Of a stretch of DNA of 64,000 nt, positions 34,722 through 46,969 are shown piece after piece (the stretch's first letter is position 1; each line of letters starts with the position of its first letter). The stretch covers positions 145,481-209,480 of the forward strand of contig JAKSZP010000098.1 in NCBI GenBank assembly GCA_022478985.1, given 5' to 3'. The notes under the pieces are model-generated. The model saw only the letters and a program-made list of their open reading frames with translations. It was not told the DNA's origin and made no database searches. The DNA comes from Massospora cicadina (Eukaryota; Entomophthoromycota; Entomophthoromycetes; Entomophthorales; Entomophthoraceae). The translations under genes and the position numbers were made by a program.

Positions 34722-35878
34722 TGTAAAAATTTATAGGTTTTCTGATGATTCTCAGATAATAACCCCTATAAATAAATTACTTGCACAGGTTTGGGTTTTG
34801 TGCAATTCTCTGCTTTTTATGATAGTAGTTGATATAATCATTGATAATAGTATGGAGACTATTATCTGTAGTTGAATTATAGATTAGATTTTAGTACAAC
34901 GCTCGGCCAGTATCTCCTCTCAAAATACTTATGATGTCCTGAATAGGGATTTGTCCCCTTTTACCACCTAACTTGATCCATGCTCAGATCCCTGTTTATG
35001 GTTTCTCTGTGACACAGTCAGCAGCAGTCCCCGTTTTTTCAGCTTCTTATCTGGATCCCCACTCAGATCCTTACTCTTTATCCTAAAGAGTCTCCCAATT
35101 ATTTCACAAAGCAATAATATACCTGATAAAGAACAGAACATATGGATTCTGTTAAAGTTTACTAAGCTAATACTCTAAAAAAGATATGGTATTTTTGATC
35201 CTCTAATAAAAGTGATCTGGTAATTTTCAACTTTTTACTAGTGAATTAATAAAGAAATTTATAGTGGGGGAATTCGGCGCCCAACCCCCAGTTGGCCCAT
35301 CCTTAATGAAATTGCATCCATTGCCATTGAATCACCCATCCTTGTCTCATCAGCAATGGTCTTCCCCATCCTGGCTAGGATTCCGTCATTGGACATCCTC
35401 AAGACCTAAAACAGAAAGAGTTGGAAAACGTTTCCCTGACGTTTTCCTCTCAATTCAAGCAAACCAACCATATTTGGTAAGCGACCTGCTTAGGTAATGG
35501 GACTTGTTACCCATTAAGTCAGGTCATGAACCAACTGATAGATTTTCTAATTGCAGGCGGCATCACTCATTTCTTAACTTACTCCTTGAATTTCCAATTG
35601 GTTGGTGATGAAACCCAACCAATCCCAATCAATACATCTGATAGTTAATCAACTATCAGATGCCCCTATTTCATCAGAAACTCTGCCCGATGAAATCTTA
35701 AGTATTCATCCAGATTGATCCCTGATGGATCTGACCAGGCGAATAACCTAAAATCCTCCAAACATAGTTACCCTGAAATCAGGGTTAACTGATATCCAAT
35801 CCACCTCGCATTAGGGAATTATCCCCTAGTGATCCCTGGTAATCTAGTTGATTGGGAATATGGGCAAAAATCTCAACA
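34722..35878 (-). repeat. B2 right LTR (5' LTR in minus sense)
   Basis: 1157 bp, TGTAAAAATTTATAGG to CTCAACA. The family hairpins are well preserved: GATAATAGT-ATGGAG-ACTATTATC near 34843, GCGACCTG...CAGGTC at 35481-35527, and CTGATAGTT-AATC-AACTATCAG near 35639. Confidence 0.88.
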
Positions 35879-35883
35879 TGTAA

Positions 35884-36922
35884 TAATCTTCATTTGGTCA
35901 GAAGGCTTTGGGAAAATTTGATGCTGCACTCAGGCTTGAGATTGAATTAAATCCCATTCTGTTATTTGGTGTCAGTTAAGCTTTTTTTTCACCTTTTGTA
36001 CTTCAGTTGGCTCATACTCATACTTTTGAGCAATCATTTTTTTCTTAAGCTCATCAGCCAAACTGCTTAGGACAGCACCAATAGGAAGTCACAATAGTTT
36101 ATCTACATTTTGATGGGCCGCTCTAGCTCTATGAGAATCTCATAAATGTACGCTGGTAATTTTGGAGCCTAGAGGGCTAATCGTCCCTCAGGTTCCTTGA
36201 GATTTTTGAGTCATCATAATGAGCTGTGATCCATCACTACTTGAAACTTGGTGCCATGTATGTAAACCAAAAATTGTTTACAAGCGTAGATGACAGCCAA
36301 ACACTCTCATTTGATCACTGTATAATTATGCTCATGCTTATTCAGCGTCCTGCTTCAATAAGCGACCAGATGTTCCTTGCCACCATTACCAATCTGAGAT
36401 AGCACAACCCCAATTTCAGATAATGAGGCGGCAGTTTGTTTAATTAAATGCCTGCTGAGATCTGGATATCTTAGGGACAGGCAACATGCTCATTTTAGTT
36501 TTTAAAGCCTCAAAGGCTTGTTGGCACTAATCTGCCCAGAAAGAACGAACTCCTCCTTGTAAAAAAATGAAATAGGAGCTTTTTAATCCTCGTGAACCCT
36601 TCCACAAATCTGCAATAGTATCTTATCATGCCTATGAATACTTGAACATCTCACATATACATCAGAGGCTGCCTTTTTTAATCACCTCCACCTTTTAAGG
36701 CTGAGGCCGCAAGCCCTTGGAATCAATGAAAACCCTGAGGTATTCCATTTGTTCTTTAAAGAATTGACATTTTCTAGGTTTTATTTTCATTTTGGCCTTC
36801 AACAGCCATTCAGACACTTATTCAAGGTGCTTCAGATGTTAGGAAAACGTTCATGAAAAGAAGTTGATATTATCCAGGTATATCAGTACGCAGGATAACT
36901 TAAGGTCCCCTAGAATTTCCAT
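35884..36922 (-). pseudogene. pol: N2 RT (3' part) and RNase H
   Basis: In minus sense from 36922: ILGDLKLSCVLIYLDNINFF, then L-K-H-L and KMKIKPRKCQFFKEQMEYL. The RNase H part, near 36440-36200, has IKQTAASLSEIGVVLSQIG and a C-L-A-V-I-Y-A-C-K-Q-F motif. The RT catalytic pair reads Y-L-D-N, the second Asp having changed to Asn. The RNase H first Asp is Ala (T-A-A-S). The upstream RT half is at 45515-45930, split by N3. Confidence 0.78.
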
Positions 36923-38016
36923 TATCAGATTCTTGTGGTTAACCCAAAAATAATCTATTGACAACCAAGAGATCGGGCTTATTATCCTTCCAATGCTTAA
37001 GCTAATACTCTAAATTCCTACCATAAAGACCATTGCAACTACCTGGCTCTGACTAATTCTATTTATGTCAGTTAAATCTATTAATTCTATTGGAAGCTTG
37101 GGCTGAATACACACGCAGCTTTCAGGCTGATTGTCACAAAAAACTTGGCAATTAGTACAAATTACTCGGGATCAATTTAAGAATCCAACATAAGAAATCG
37201 TTTGGGATTGACCTAAAGAAAACGTCTAAAAGTCCCATGGACTCAAAGATGTTTTAACGTTATCAACTTCCGCCTTAAGCGAAATTTGTATGTTGATCCA
37301 CGTAATTAACATGATAGCATTTTCACATGGACCACCCAAAAGGGAGTACCTAGTGCTATTGAGAGAGGCCTTCCAATGTCTCAATTAGGGTTACTGCATC
37401 TATTCACTCGATGCAAGAATTATAAAGAAGGTGTATTTTGTCAACTGTACAATGAAACTCAAATTATGAAGATCCTAGGACAATTTTGCATGTTTTTATT
37501 CCAATTTTTGTCCCTTAATTCTCCTGATTTTTTTCGAGTATTTTGCCACCAATAAATCTAGTAATAGGTGGTCATATCAGTTCAAGGGCCAAACTGAGGT
37601 GGAAAATAATCTGTTGAAATTTGTGCTCGAATGTGGCCAGGAGATGACCTAGAAATACTGGCACCTGGCCTAATGAATAATTATCAAATAATTTAGTCAA
37701 AACAAAAAGATTTATTTTATTTAATCTTCTTTCTGGTATTTATATTTAGTCTCTTTTGGAGATTGTCAGAAAGCTGGATTCTTGAAATTCACAGCTTTTA
37801 CCTTTGCCTTCCCCAGGAGAAGTATCTGAATATGAAGGGAAAATTGAGCCCAAAATTGACCAGAAGATTTAAGGCCATTTGAATAGGCCTTTTGAGTTTC
37901 CAAACGGTCAGAATACCATAAGCCACCGGCAAAATTTAGGATCAATAGGCCAAGCTTCTTCCCAATTAAGCGTGCAGGATCTTAGTTATCAAGCAAGCAA
38001 TCCTCAGGATTTAACA
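36923..38016 (+). repeat. N3 5' LTR
   Basis: Starts TATCAGATTC (TG mutated to TA) and ends TTTAACA. It aligns with 44419-45509 and with the triplicated LTR at 520-1817. Confidence 0.9.
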
Positions 38017-38018
38017 AC

Positions 38019-38030
38019 TGGTGCTCACTC
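38019..38030 (+). other. N3 primer-binding site
   Basis: TGGTGCTCACTC starts two bases after the LTR. It shares its first 11 bases with the N1 site. Confidence 0.65.
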
Positions 38031-38149
38031 AAAATCGGTGACACTCTCTAAGATAGATCCACACAAAATAATTTTTGGCAGATTCTGCCAGATGGAAAAG
38101 TGACAACGAGATGTAAACTAGCGATAAGGAAATCACATATTGTTTTAAT

Positions 38150-40225
38150 ACTAGTTGCCAAGGCTCTGATGCAGGTACCTTATACTCCCTGGAACTTATC
38201 ACAGTGGGGGGAGAACACGCAGATACAAAAAGCCCAATCTATCTTACATCTGCAAGCATAAAAGCTATTCTGGAAACCCTATATCGGAGTTTTAGGATTG
38301 GTACTTCACAAATTGATCCCTCTTTCAGAATTTTCTACTACCTTAAGGATAAGGCGCTCAAGATGGAGATATATATAAAGTACCGCAAATCAACCATGGC
38401 ATCTTTTGCCAAATGTCTCACAGACAGTCAAGCAACTAAAGTGTTCCTGGTTAACTTTGTTATACCCCTAATCAAGCATACCCAGTGAGTCATTGCTAGA
38501 CAAAATCTGGAAATCATGGAAATCTACCCTGTGCAAGAGGGGGAACAATCTTCCCAAAATGCTCTACTGGACAAATTAAATTTCAGTTTTGCTGAAGTCT
38601 GAAAAGCAATTGTGGATAATATGGGACTTGCCAATGAAGCTCATGGAGACTAAACACCCTCAAGGAGCTTCTAAATGAAGGAGTCCCAAAGATAGCCGCA
38701 GAAGTTCTTGTTCATTATGGGCTATCGCATGAATGGGTACAAATCATGAATAACTGCTGTCAAAAATTGGAAACACATTCAGATTTCCTATTATATCAGT
38801 CAGAACGACTTACCATACATGACACTTTGGGCCAAAGAAATCACCTGGAGTTACATGTAAAGCACAATGATTTTGATAATTATGTTTGGGCTTAATTGGA
38901 TATTGTAAACAAAAGCATCAAAGACCTGGCAACTAAACCAACCATCCCAAATAGGGATGAGGAGGATGCCCAGATCAAAAAGGGAATATTAAACTTTTGA
39001 CTGTGGTGTCAATATTGCAGGCCAGAAATACTGAAATTACTCAGGAGAATTGGGAACTCAGAATGCAATTATCAACTGCAAATTCCCAAGTAGACAGTAT
39101 GGCCAAAGACAGTAAAAGCAATCAAGCTTTATTCAAAGAAGAGTATGATGACCATGAAAAAGATTTGAATCCCTCAAAAAGCAAAACTGCTAGTGCTTAC
39201 CCAGCTTTGATAAAAGAGAAATAGGAAAAAGCTCTGCCCATTCAGCCAAAAACAGTTAAGAAAAACAACTAAGAACTGAATTCAAGCATCAGAATTCAGT
39301 ATTTTGTAGCAATACCATGAAAATTGAATCATTTGAATTTACACCGATGCAGAAACTGGTATTTTGAACATCCATTCTATGCTTAGAGTTCTGTCATCAA
39401 TCCTGAATCCAGATACTCACCAATGGGAAAGAGGGCCAACTATGAATGATGATACACCAAAGTGTTCAAGAAGAATTATAACCACATGCCTGAAACAGGG
39501 CAAGATGGCTTTAAACTGCTAAACTTACCAAAGTTTTCTTGAGGATGGGAGTGTTCACTCTTTCCTCAAGCAATTGAAAAAACAATACAGGGAGCATCAG
39601 ACCATGAAAAAGGATTAGCACTGATCAACTCACTCGATGCCCATAGCTGTGACCTCATTATGCCATATTTGGACAATGATTGGTCTTACATGGATGCCAA
39701 TATTGCAGTGACAAAACAGTTTGGAGGGCCTGAAAAATTAGAAACCTAAAAAGAGAGAGCTTCTTAATATTGAATTTAAGCAGAAAGAGACTATTAAGGA
39801 CTTTGCGGACAGATTTTTCCATGAGGCACACGTTCTTCATGGGTGCAACCCAATATATAAGTTTGACGCTAAGATTGCAATGGAACACGCAGTTATGCTC
39901 TTCCATAAACTGCACAATGTCATGATACCTGCATTCAATGGAAGCTTGGAAATTCAAGAGCTTAACAATTACTTGAGAATCTGTTCTCACAATTTCAATA
40001 CTCCTAATTGACCCAAGGATCAGCAAAAATCCTGTTTTTGGGCCCAAAAAGCAACACTATGTCCGACCAGGGGAAAAATTTCCAAACTATGAACCAAAAA
40101 TTCGAGCAAAAGCAGCAAACAGAGCTGATTACATGCCACAAATGTAATCAAAAGGAACTTTTTACTAACCAATGCTACAGACGGTCCAAAAAAACCCTGG
40201 GGTCAACGTTCAACTAGAAATCAAC
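38150..40225 (+). pseudogene. gag: N3 gag
   Basis: Frames read in order. 38204-38488 is an N-terminal part. A coiled-coil-like part at 38997-39224 (ITQENWELRMQLSTANSQVD) follows. The capsid at about 39540-40000 has ALINSLDAHSCDLIMPYLDN, DFADRFFHEAHVLHGCNP and FDAKIAMEHAVMLFHKL. A zinc knuckle near 40133 reads CHKCNQKELFTNQC. The knuckle keeps the C-x2-C-x4-?-x4-C spacing but has Leu where the zinc-binding His should be. Stops and indels separate the frames. The capsid part is homologous to N2, C and H. Confidence 0.78.
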
Positions 40226-40689
40226 AGTGACAGTTAGGTGGGAAAAGAGCAGGTGGAGTAGAGGCGGAATTCTCTAACTCCATCGATGTTCAAACCATTC
40301 CATCTAATCCTGGCAAGCTCTTTAGGACTGAAGATGTTACCAAAGATAACCTCCACCATATTGTGGCTAATGATGTCATATTGGTCACTACTTGGGCCAC
40401 AGCAAAAGCAACTAAAATCTTGAAAATTACCAGAGAATCCTGAGCAGAGGTATCAAAACCTTACACAAAACAGATTATTGATCAGGTTTTAGACCTCGAA
40501 CCCAGATGTTCAACTGACCTACCTAAGCTTAACAACGTACAAGTAGCCATTCCCATGAAGACCTTAGCAGATAACTACCCAGATATTTGCTCAAGTCTGG
40601 AATCACACCTGGAATCTGGCAGCAATCACATCATTCATACAATAAATACCTCTGAAAACTACTCTGAATGTACTTATGTGGACATAGCA

Positions 40690-41640
40690 GTAAACAAGGT
40701 GTGAGTTCAGGCCATCGTTGTTAGTGGTACTCCTATTAATATAGTCAGCACAAAGTTGGTTAAAAAACTGAAAATTGCGCCCGATGTTGCCCACTGTCAG
40801 GAATATGGAACAGCTGGAACTCACACAACTAAATCTCTGGGTGCATACAGTACCCTACCTCTCAGATTCGGATCTAATGTAATAACAGCACCTGCTATAT
40901 TGTTGCCAGATACAAACTATGATATCCTAATCAGGACTGATTTCCTAAAAAATATGGAGTTGTTAACAATCATAAGGATGATACACTTACCATTCTTGGC
41001 CAGGCTATTCCACTTTACTATAACTTGGATAGGGCAGTTGAGAAAATGAAACCCAGCATATTCATAAATCTGGCCTGCAAAGATGGAGTAGTCCCAATTG
41101 AGTATATCAAAGCGCGGTCAAAGTTAAAAACACTACCAACTCAGATCAATGAGTCAAGGGCATTCCACTTAAATCAAAACCAGCACATCACAATACCATC
41201 CAGAGATCAAGTAATAATCTCAATGGGACTAACAATTGATATACTGGAAGGACTGTATGGTGAAGTGTATCAAACATAATCTAAATATCAATTTTAACCA
41301 AACATTGCCCCTGGTATTATCATTCCTGGCAGGGAGAAATACAAATCTTATGTGCAAACCTGCAAAATTGGCCCATCTCCATCAGGCGTCATCAAACAAT
41401 TGGGTTTCTGCATCTTTTTCCTACATCATAAATTCATTCATTCCATGAGTTTGTTACCTTTGTTGAGTTAGGGCTTCCCAATAAGGACCTACTCAGGTTA
41501 AATAATGTCATCTATATGGTCGATTTAAGCAACCTGACCAACTCTAAGAAGAGCAAAGCTCAGGAGTTATACTCTAAATATCAGGAAATATTTGCACAAG
41601 ATGATTTCAACTTGGGATGTGCTAAGGGTGTCACCCTCAA
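40690..41640 (+). pseudogene. N3 retropepsin and pre-RT linker
   Basis: The frame near 40710-40970 reads AIVVSGTPINIVSTKLVKKL, then KIAPDVAHCQEYGTAGTHTT and APAILLPDTNYDILIRTDFL. The catalytic Asp of D-S-G is Val here, so the enzyme would be dead. The linker (41025-41279) contains LNQNQHITIPSRDQVIISMG and E-G-L-Y-G-E-V-Y, matching remnant C. Confidence 0.8.
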
Positions 41641-41649
41641 AATTGATAC

Positions 41650-42360
41650 CAGAGATCATAAACCAATTTGATTACACCCTATTAGATGCTCGAAATTATC
41701 AGAAGAAGCTGTATCCATTGAGATTAAGGAACTCCTCGATCATGGCATGTTAGTACCTTCAAAAACTCCATGGGCGGCACCAATTTTAATAGAGAAGATA
41801 AAGGATGGAAGCAACCAAGTAGTCATTGATTATTGGAAGTTAAACAACATCACAAAGAAGGACTTGTATCCTCTGCCAAGAATCAACAATGTCTTGGATA
41901 GGCTAGAGGGCGCGAAATTCTTCTCAGCAATGGATCTTATCAGTGGATGTTGGAAAATAGATCTTCCTGAAGAGGAGCGCAAAAGATGTGCAATTATAAC
42001 CCAAAAGGTTTTATTCCAGCTGATGAGTATGCCTCAAGGACTCTGCAATGCCCCAGCTACTTTTTCAAAGGGCTATGGACACAATTCTGGGAAATTTGAA
42101 GTTGTCATGTGTACTAGTACATCTTGATATTATCAACGTTTTCAGCCGCACTTTTGACGACCACCTGGAACACTTAGTGGAGGTTTTCAGAAGGCTAGCA
42201 GCTGCAAACTTAAAAATCAAGCCCAGAAAGTGCCAGTTCTTCAAAGACCAATTGGAATACCTCGGATTTGTAATTGACAAAGTGGGTCTTTGGTTCCAAT
42301 TTTTTAATCTGGATGCCATCTCTAAAATGAAACAGCCCGAATCCAAGCACAATATCTAGG
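41650..42360 (+). pseudogene. pol: N3 reverse transcriptase
   Basis: The frame 41747-42127 has PSKTPWAAPILIEKIKDGSN, VVIDYWKLNNITKKDLYPLP, FFSAMDLISGCWKIDLPEEE and SMPQGLCNAPATF. A +1 shift in the T run near 42062 moves to the frame 42048-42359 (QRAMDTILGNLKLSCVLVHL, then DIINVFSRTF and KIKPRKCQFFKDQLEYLGFV). The catalytic Y-x-D-D is replaced by H-L-D-I. It is the best-preserved RT text in the window but inactive. Confidence 0.85.
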
Positions 42361-42960
42361 TACTCCTAAGCATGATCAGGTACATTTGCCAATTTATCAC
42401 TGATTTTGCACAATTTGGTGAGCCGCTTTTCTATCTACTTAAAGATAAGGTCACATTTGACTGGACTCCATCTTTCCAGTATGCATTTGACCAACTCCAA
42501 TGGCCCTATTGGGCATTCCTGTTCTTAAATATCCAGACTTTGATTGAGAATTTATTGTTCAAACTGACACGTCCCTAACAGCAGTGGGGACCTTGTTATC
42601 TCAAGTTAAAGTAGACGGGGAAGAACATCCAGTCGCCTTCATATGTCAGGCCTTAAATGTGTATGAAAAGAACTACACAGTGAAGGAATTAGAATGCTTA
42701 GCCATCATATATGCTTGCAAGCAATTCAGGTCTACCTTCATGGCACTCATTTCAAAGTTGTTACTGATCTTGCTTCCCTAAGGTGGTTGAACAACTTAAG
42801 ATAACCTGAGGGCTGATTAGCCGGCTGGGCCTAAAACTTCAAACTTATGACTACACCATTGAGCATCAAGGTGGGGAAAAACATCAAAACGCAGATTGCC
42901 TATCCCAAATATACACCATTGCAACACTTAGTCAGGCCGCTGATGAGTTGTTTATGAAAA
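42361..42960 (+). pseudogene. N3 RNase H
   Basis: Frames 42372-42578 and 42584-42781 contain DKVTFDWTPSFQYAFDQLQ, then G-T-L-L-S-Q-V and NYTVKELECLAIIYACKQFR, with Q-T-D-T-S as the first acidic motif. The domain runs on to H-Q-N-A-D-C-L near 42890. Two frameshifts are present. Confidence 0.75.
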
Positions 42961-43089
42961 TGGTCAGTGGAGAGTACCAAGATGAGCCCAAATCCGTCCA
43001 AAAAATATTATCAGATCTACAAAAAAATAAAATCATAAAAAACTGGACGCTTTACAAGCATTTTGATGGCATGAAGTATATTTTCCCAA

Positions 43090-44110
43090 GACCCTCAGCC
43101 TGAACAGACCTAATAATGGTGGCGCATAAGATCATAGGGCATGGCGGATTCAAAAAGATGAAAGAGCGTCTGAAGAAAGTTTACTATTGGGAGTCAATGC
43201 ATTTTGACATCCAAGAAATGCTAGAATGCTGTGTGGAGTGCCAAGGCAAAAAACCGTTCTGAAAAAGCACATTTTACCAGCTTGTTCGGCCCAAGTTTGC
43301 TTGACACTGTATCTATTGATCTTGTTGGCCCATTTCCAACAAGCAATATGAAGGCCAAGTATATCATTGTAGCCATCAACCACCTGACCAAATGGGTCAA
43401 GGCCAAGGCTATTCGGGAAGCTGGAGCGGCAACTACAGCCAAGTTCGTCCTTGAAAAACATCATCCACAATCATGGATAACTCCAGGTTATTCTGATTAA
43501 TAATGGAACCAATTTTACACTAAAGTACTTGCCAAGATCAACCAATTAATTGGAGTATGAGGTGTGCTTTCTTTTCCTATCATACTTAAACTAATGGTAC
43601 TTTTGAGCGCGCAAACGGAACGTTGGTGGACATTATCAGGAAATTAACTTTGTCCAAACCATCTGAATGGAGTACTTATCTAAGTTCAGCAATATTTGCC
43701 TACAATATCTCCTACCATTCGTCAAACATGATTTCCCCATTTCAAGTATTATATGGAAGACATCCAACCCTATCAGTGCTACTACTTAAGTCCTAGAGGA
43801 ACCTGGCAAAAACACTTATCCTCAATGCGTCAAGAAGCTTGCAGACGCTTTAACTAAACTACAAGCACAGGCCTTTGACAAAAGTTTTGCTGTGAAAAAG
43901 GCCTGACATTAAAAGGACTTAGAGAATCACTACAAATCAGCTGAATTCAAGGTTAATGATGAAGTTTTATTTTGCAACACCCAAGGATTGGGCTGATTGC
44001 AAAAGTATGATCACATCTGGGTAGGGCCATTCGAAGTGAGTGAGAAGACATCTAAGTTCATATACTCAATCAAGGATATTAGAACAGGCCATATATACAA
44101 CTGAGTCTAT
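43090..44110 (+). pseudogene. N3 integrase
   Basis: The zinc-binding part near 43110-43260 reads HKIIGHGGFKKMKERLKKVY, then CCVECQ. The core (43231-43500) has VSIDLVGPFPTSNMKAKYII. Next comes LINNGTNF (second catalytic Asp changed to Asn) and TFERANGTL near 43600, with the third catalytic residue Glu. SAIFAYNISYHSSNMISPFQ follows. The C-terminal end stops near 44104. No chromodomain. Confidence 0.8.
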
Positions 44111-44408
44111 GAAAAATTCCTAAATATGTTTAATAAGTGGGCCGATTAAGAGAAAAAAAAAGAAAGAATGGAAGAAAGAAAAAAGAAAAAAACATATATT
44201 ATATATACAATAGTTTTATTTTAATTAACACTTTAGTTCGCACTTGAGGATGGGGAGAGGATCCAACTCCAGACTTGATGGGCATTCAGGCCAAAGTTAC
44301 CAAATAGAAGATCCAACTCCAGACTCATCAGGCGTTTGGCCTGAAGATAACAGATGACAAAAATCAACGAAGGCTAATCAGAAACCTTAGGGCTTATGTC
44401 CAAGTCAA
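44111..44408 (+). other. N3 3' non-coding region
   Basis: A purine-rich run (44150-44200) and an AT stretch follow integrase. After them come two imperfect copies of GATCCAACTCCAGACT (near 44261 and 44309) with a downstream GGC(A/G)TT word. No ORF. Confidence 0.5.
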
Positions 44409-44418
44409 GTGGGGGAAA
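44409..44418 (+). other. N3 polypurine tract
   Basis: GTGGGGGAAA directly before the LTR start TGTCAGATTC. Confidence 0.8.
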
Positions 44419-45509
44419 TGTCAGATTCTGGTGGTTGACAATAAAAATAAACCCTTCTACAACCAACAGATAAGCTGATTATCCTTCCAATGCTTGATCT
44501 AATAAAAATTTCTACCTTAAAGCCATTGCAACTACAAGGCTGGGGCTGATTCTATCAACGTCAATTTAACCCAAAAATTATATCAGAAGCTTGGGCCGAA
44601 TATTCACGCAGCTTTCAGACCAATTGTCACACCCAAAACCTGGCAATTAGTCCAAATTACCTGGGACCATATTAGAATCCAACATAAGAAATAGTTCAGT
44701 ATTGACCCAAAGATAACGTCTAAAAGTCCCATAGACTATAAGATATTTTAACATAAACAACTTTTCGCCCTAGGGCAAAATTTATATTATGATCCACATA
44801 ATCAGTATGATAACACTTGCACTTGGACCTCCTGAAAGGGAGTACCTAATGCTATTGAGAGAGGCCTACCAATGTCCCAATTAGGAGTACGTCATCTACT
44901 TTAATCGATGCAAGAATTTCACAGGTATATTTCATCAGCACTATGACAAAATTCAACTTTAAGAAGATCCTAGGACAATTTTGCATGTTTTTATTGCAAT
45001 TTTAGTCCTTGAAATCCTCCCAATTTTGAAATTATTTTGCCAGCAATAAACCTAGTAATAGGTGGTCATATCAGTTCAAGGGCAAACTGAGGTGGAAAAT
45101 AATCTGTTGAAATTTTGTGCCTGAATGTGACCAGGAGATGCCCTAGAGGTATAGATACTGGCGCCTAGCCTAATGATTGATTATCAAATAAATTGATATA
45201 ATAAAAGCTATTTATTTTATCTCTTTCCTAGTTTTTATCAGAGTCTTCCTTTGGAGAAGTATCAACAAGATGGAAGTGCCAAATACACAGCATGTATTGA
45301 AAAGTGCCTCAGAAGAAGTTCCAAATTATGTTTGAAACTTAAGCCTGAAATTGACCAGAAGAGTCGAGCTATTTGAATATGCTAGTGAGTTTCCAAACGG
45401 TGAAAATACCATAAGCTACTGACAATATCGAGGATCATTCAATAGAACTTCATTAATAATCAAGCATGAAGGATACCAATTATCAAATGATTGTTCCTCA
45501 TATTTCAGA
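44419..45509 (+). repeat. N3 3' LTR
   Basis: 1091 bp with TGTCAGATTCTGGTGG at the start. It ends just before TCCAT, the target duplication. Confidence 0.9.
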
Positions 45510-46690
45510 TCCATTGCACGCTGAAAGGTTGCAGGAGCACTGAACAGCCCTTGTGGCATGCACATCAGTTGAAACAGCCCTTGAGCAGCAACCATTGTGC
45601 ACTTTTCCTTCTCCTCTTAAGGCAGTTCAAGTTGCCAATATACTGAGATAAGGTCCATTGCAGTAAAATACTTCGCCCCTCCCAGACGGTCCAGAGCATA
45701 ATCAATTCTGGGCAACGGATACAAACCCATTTTATAATGGCATTGTGGTGTTGATAATCAATTACAACTCGATTGCTGCCATCTTTTTCTTTACAATTAA
45801 TTTGGGGCTGGCCCATGGGCTTTTGGATGGCACTATCAATCCACTTCTCAGCAATTTGTCTAGCCCTTCTCCCACTATTATGTTGCTAGCCCTGGGGCGC
45901 CGTAATTGTCTCATTATAATAGGCACATGGTCCCCTGTGTCAACAAAATGCTGTACTCCTCTTGCACAACCTAAATCTTGGTCATCTTTGGCGAAAATTT
46001 CAGAGTATTGTTCAAAAAACTCCAGTGCTTCATCCTTCTGTTGTTCTGATAATCCATTAAACGATTATTGAGGAATTACAGTATGTTCCCCAAGGCTCTT
46101 AGTTGGCAACCCAAACTCAGATAAGTTGCCAAATTTGACAGCTGATTTTAACTCATCCCTCAGAAACAGATGCACAAATGTGACTACTTGATATTTCTTG
46201 ACCTTAATACTTTGCTGGTAAAATTTGCTAATAGGAAATCAATTTCCTTGTGCCCAGGTATAAGTATTCCAGGAACCACACTGAGTTCCATTTGAGAATG
46301 ATTTCACAGGGATACAACCTCCCCATATAGTCCTTCTGGAATATCCTGCGTGGTCTTAGTCCTCATAACCAGTTGATGGCCTGGAGCTTTGTCACATCCT
46401 TATTCACCCATAGAGGTATTAATCAATTTTTATGGAAGTTGGCATAGGGTGGCTTCGATTTCCCCACTGAATATATCCTACTGGTATTATCCCATCAGTA
46501 TAAGATATATTGATAAAGTTTCTGCGATGGCTAGAGGGCTTCATATTGTCACGATAGTAATAAATTGGAAGTGATTGGCCCAAGATTGTTAAGGTATTTT
46601 CTTTAAAATCACATGAAACCCATAGGTCCTTAAAAAACTAGTTCCAATTGATATGTCATAATTGGCACTTTGAAGCACTATTGCAGGTGC
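45510..46690 (-). pseudogene. pol: N2 RT (5' part) and pre-RT linker
   Basis: In minus sense: K-D-G-S-N-R-V-V-I-D-Y (45816-45780), then D-R-L-G-G-A-K-Y-F, then MCMPQGLFSAPATFQRAMD ending at 45510. Linker relics extend to 46690. The RT continues at 36922 on the other side of N3. Confidence 0.8.
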
Positions 46691-46935
46691 GGCTACTACC
46701 AAAGCTCCAAATCACAGTGGCAAGGCGCTGTAAACTCCTTCACTCTTAGACTGTTGAAACCTGCGGTCCCATATTCCCATTGGTGGTCAATGTCCAGAGC
46801 CATTTTAACTTTTTTCCCCAACTTCATGGTAACAATGTTTACAAGTGCTCCGCTATCAACAATATCTACAGCTTTGATCTTATTGACTATAATGTCCACA
46901 TAAGTGCACTCAGTATTAAGGATCAATATAGTTTA
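46690..46935 (-). pseudogene. N2 retropepsin
   Basis: The frame 46926-46696 reads KIKAVDIVDSGALVNIVTMK, then K-V-K-M-A-L-D-I-D-H-Q and YGTAGFNSLRVKEFTA. The D-S-G catalytic triad is intact. Same family as N3 and C. Confidence 0.8.
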
Positions 46936-46969
46936 CTAAGTGAATATGGGAAGAATCTAGGGATTTAAG

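Larger units (their letters stand above)
27561..35883 (-). mobile_element. Element B2 with its TGTAA target duplication
   Basis: B2 proper is 27566-35878, flanked by perfect TGTAA repeats (27561-27565 and 35879-35883). LTRs are 27566-28728 and 34722-35878. It has the same organisation as B1 and keeps a Y-L-D-D motif in RT. It is inserted in the zinc-binding region of N2 integrase in the same orientation as N2. The PBS TGGTGCTC reads on the minus strand at 34711-34718 beside the right LTR. A purine-rich AGCCAAGAAGGA (minus, 28729-28740) abuts the left LTR. Confidence 0.88.
36923..45509 (+). mobile_element. Element N3: plus-sense gypsy element inserted in N2 RT
   Basis: LTRs 36923-38016 (1094 bp) and 44419-45509 (1091 bp), flanked by TCCAT (36918-36922 and 45510-45514), a perfect 5-bp target duplication. 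PBS at 38019, PPT at 44409-44418. It inserted between the codons for ...ATFQRAMD and ILGDLKLSC of N2 RT, in opposite orientation. Order gag, protease, RT, RNase H, integrase; no antisense ORF and no chromodomain. The LTRs differ by eye at roughly one base in six, so it is not recent. Confidence 0.9.
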
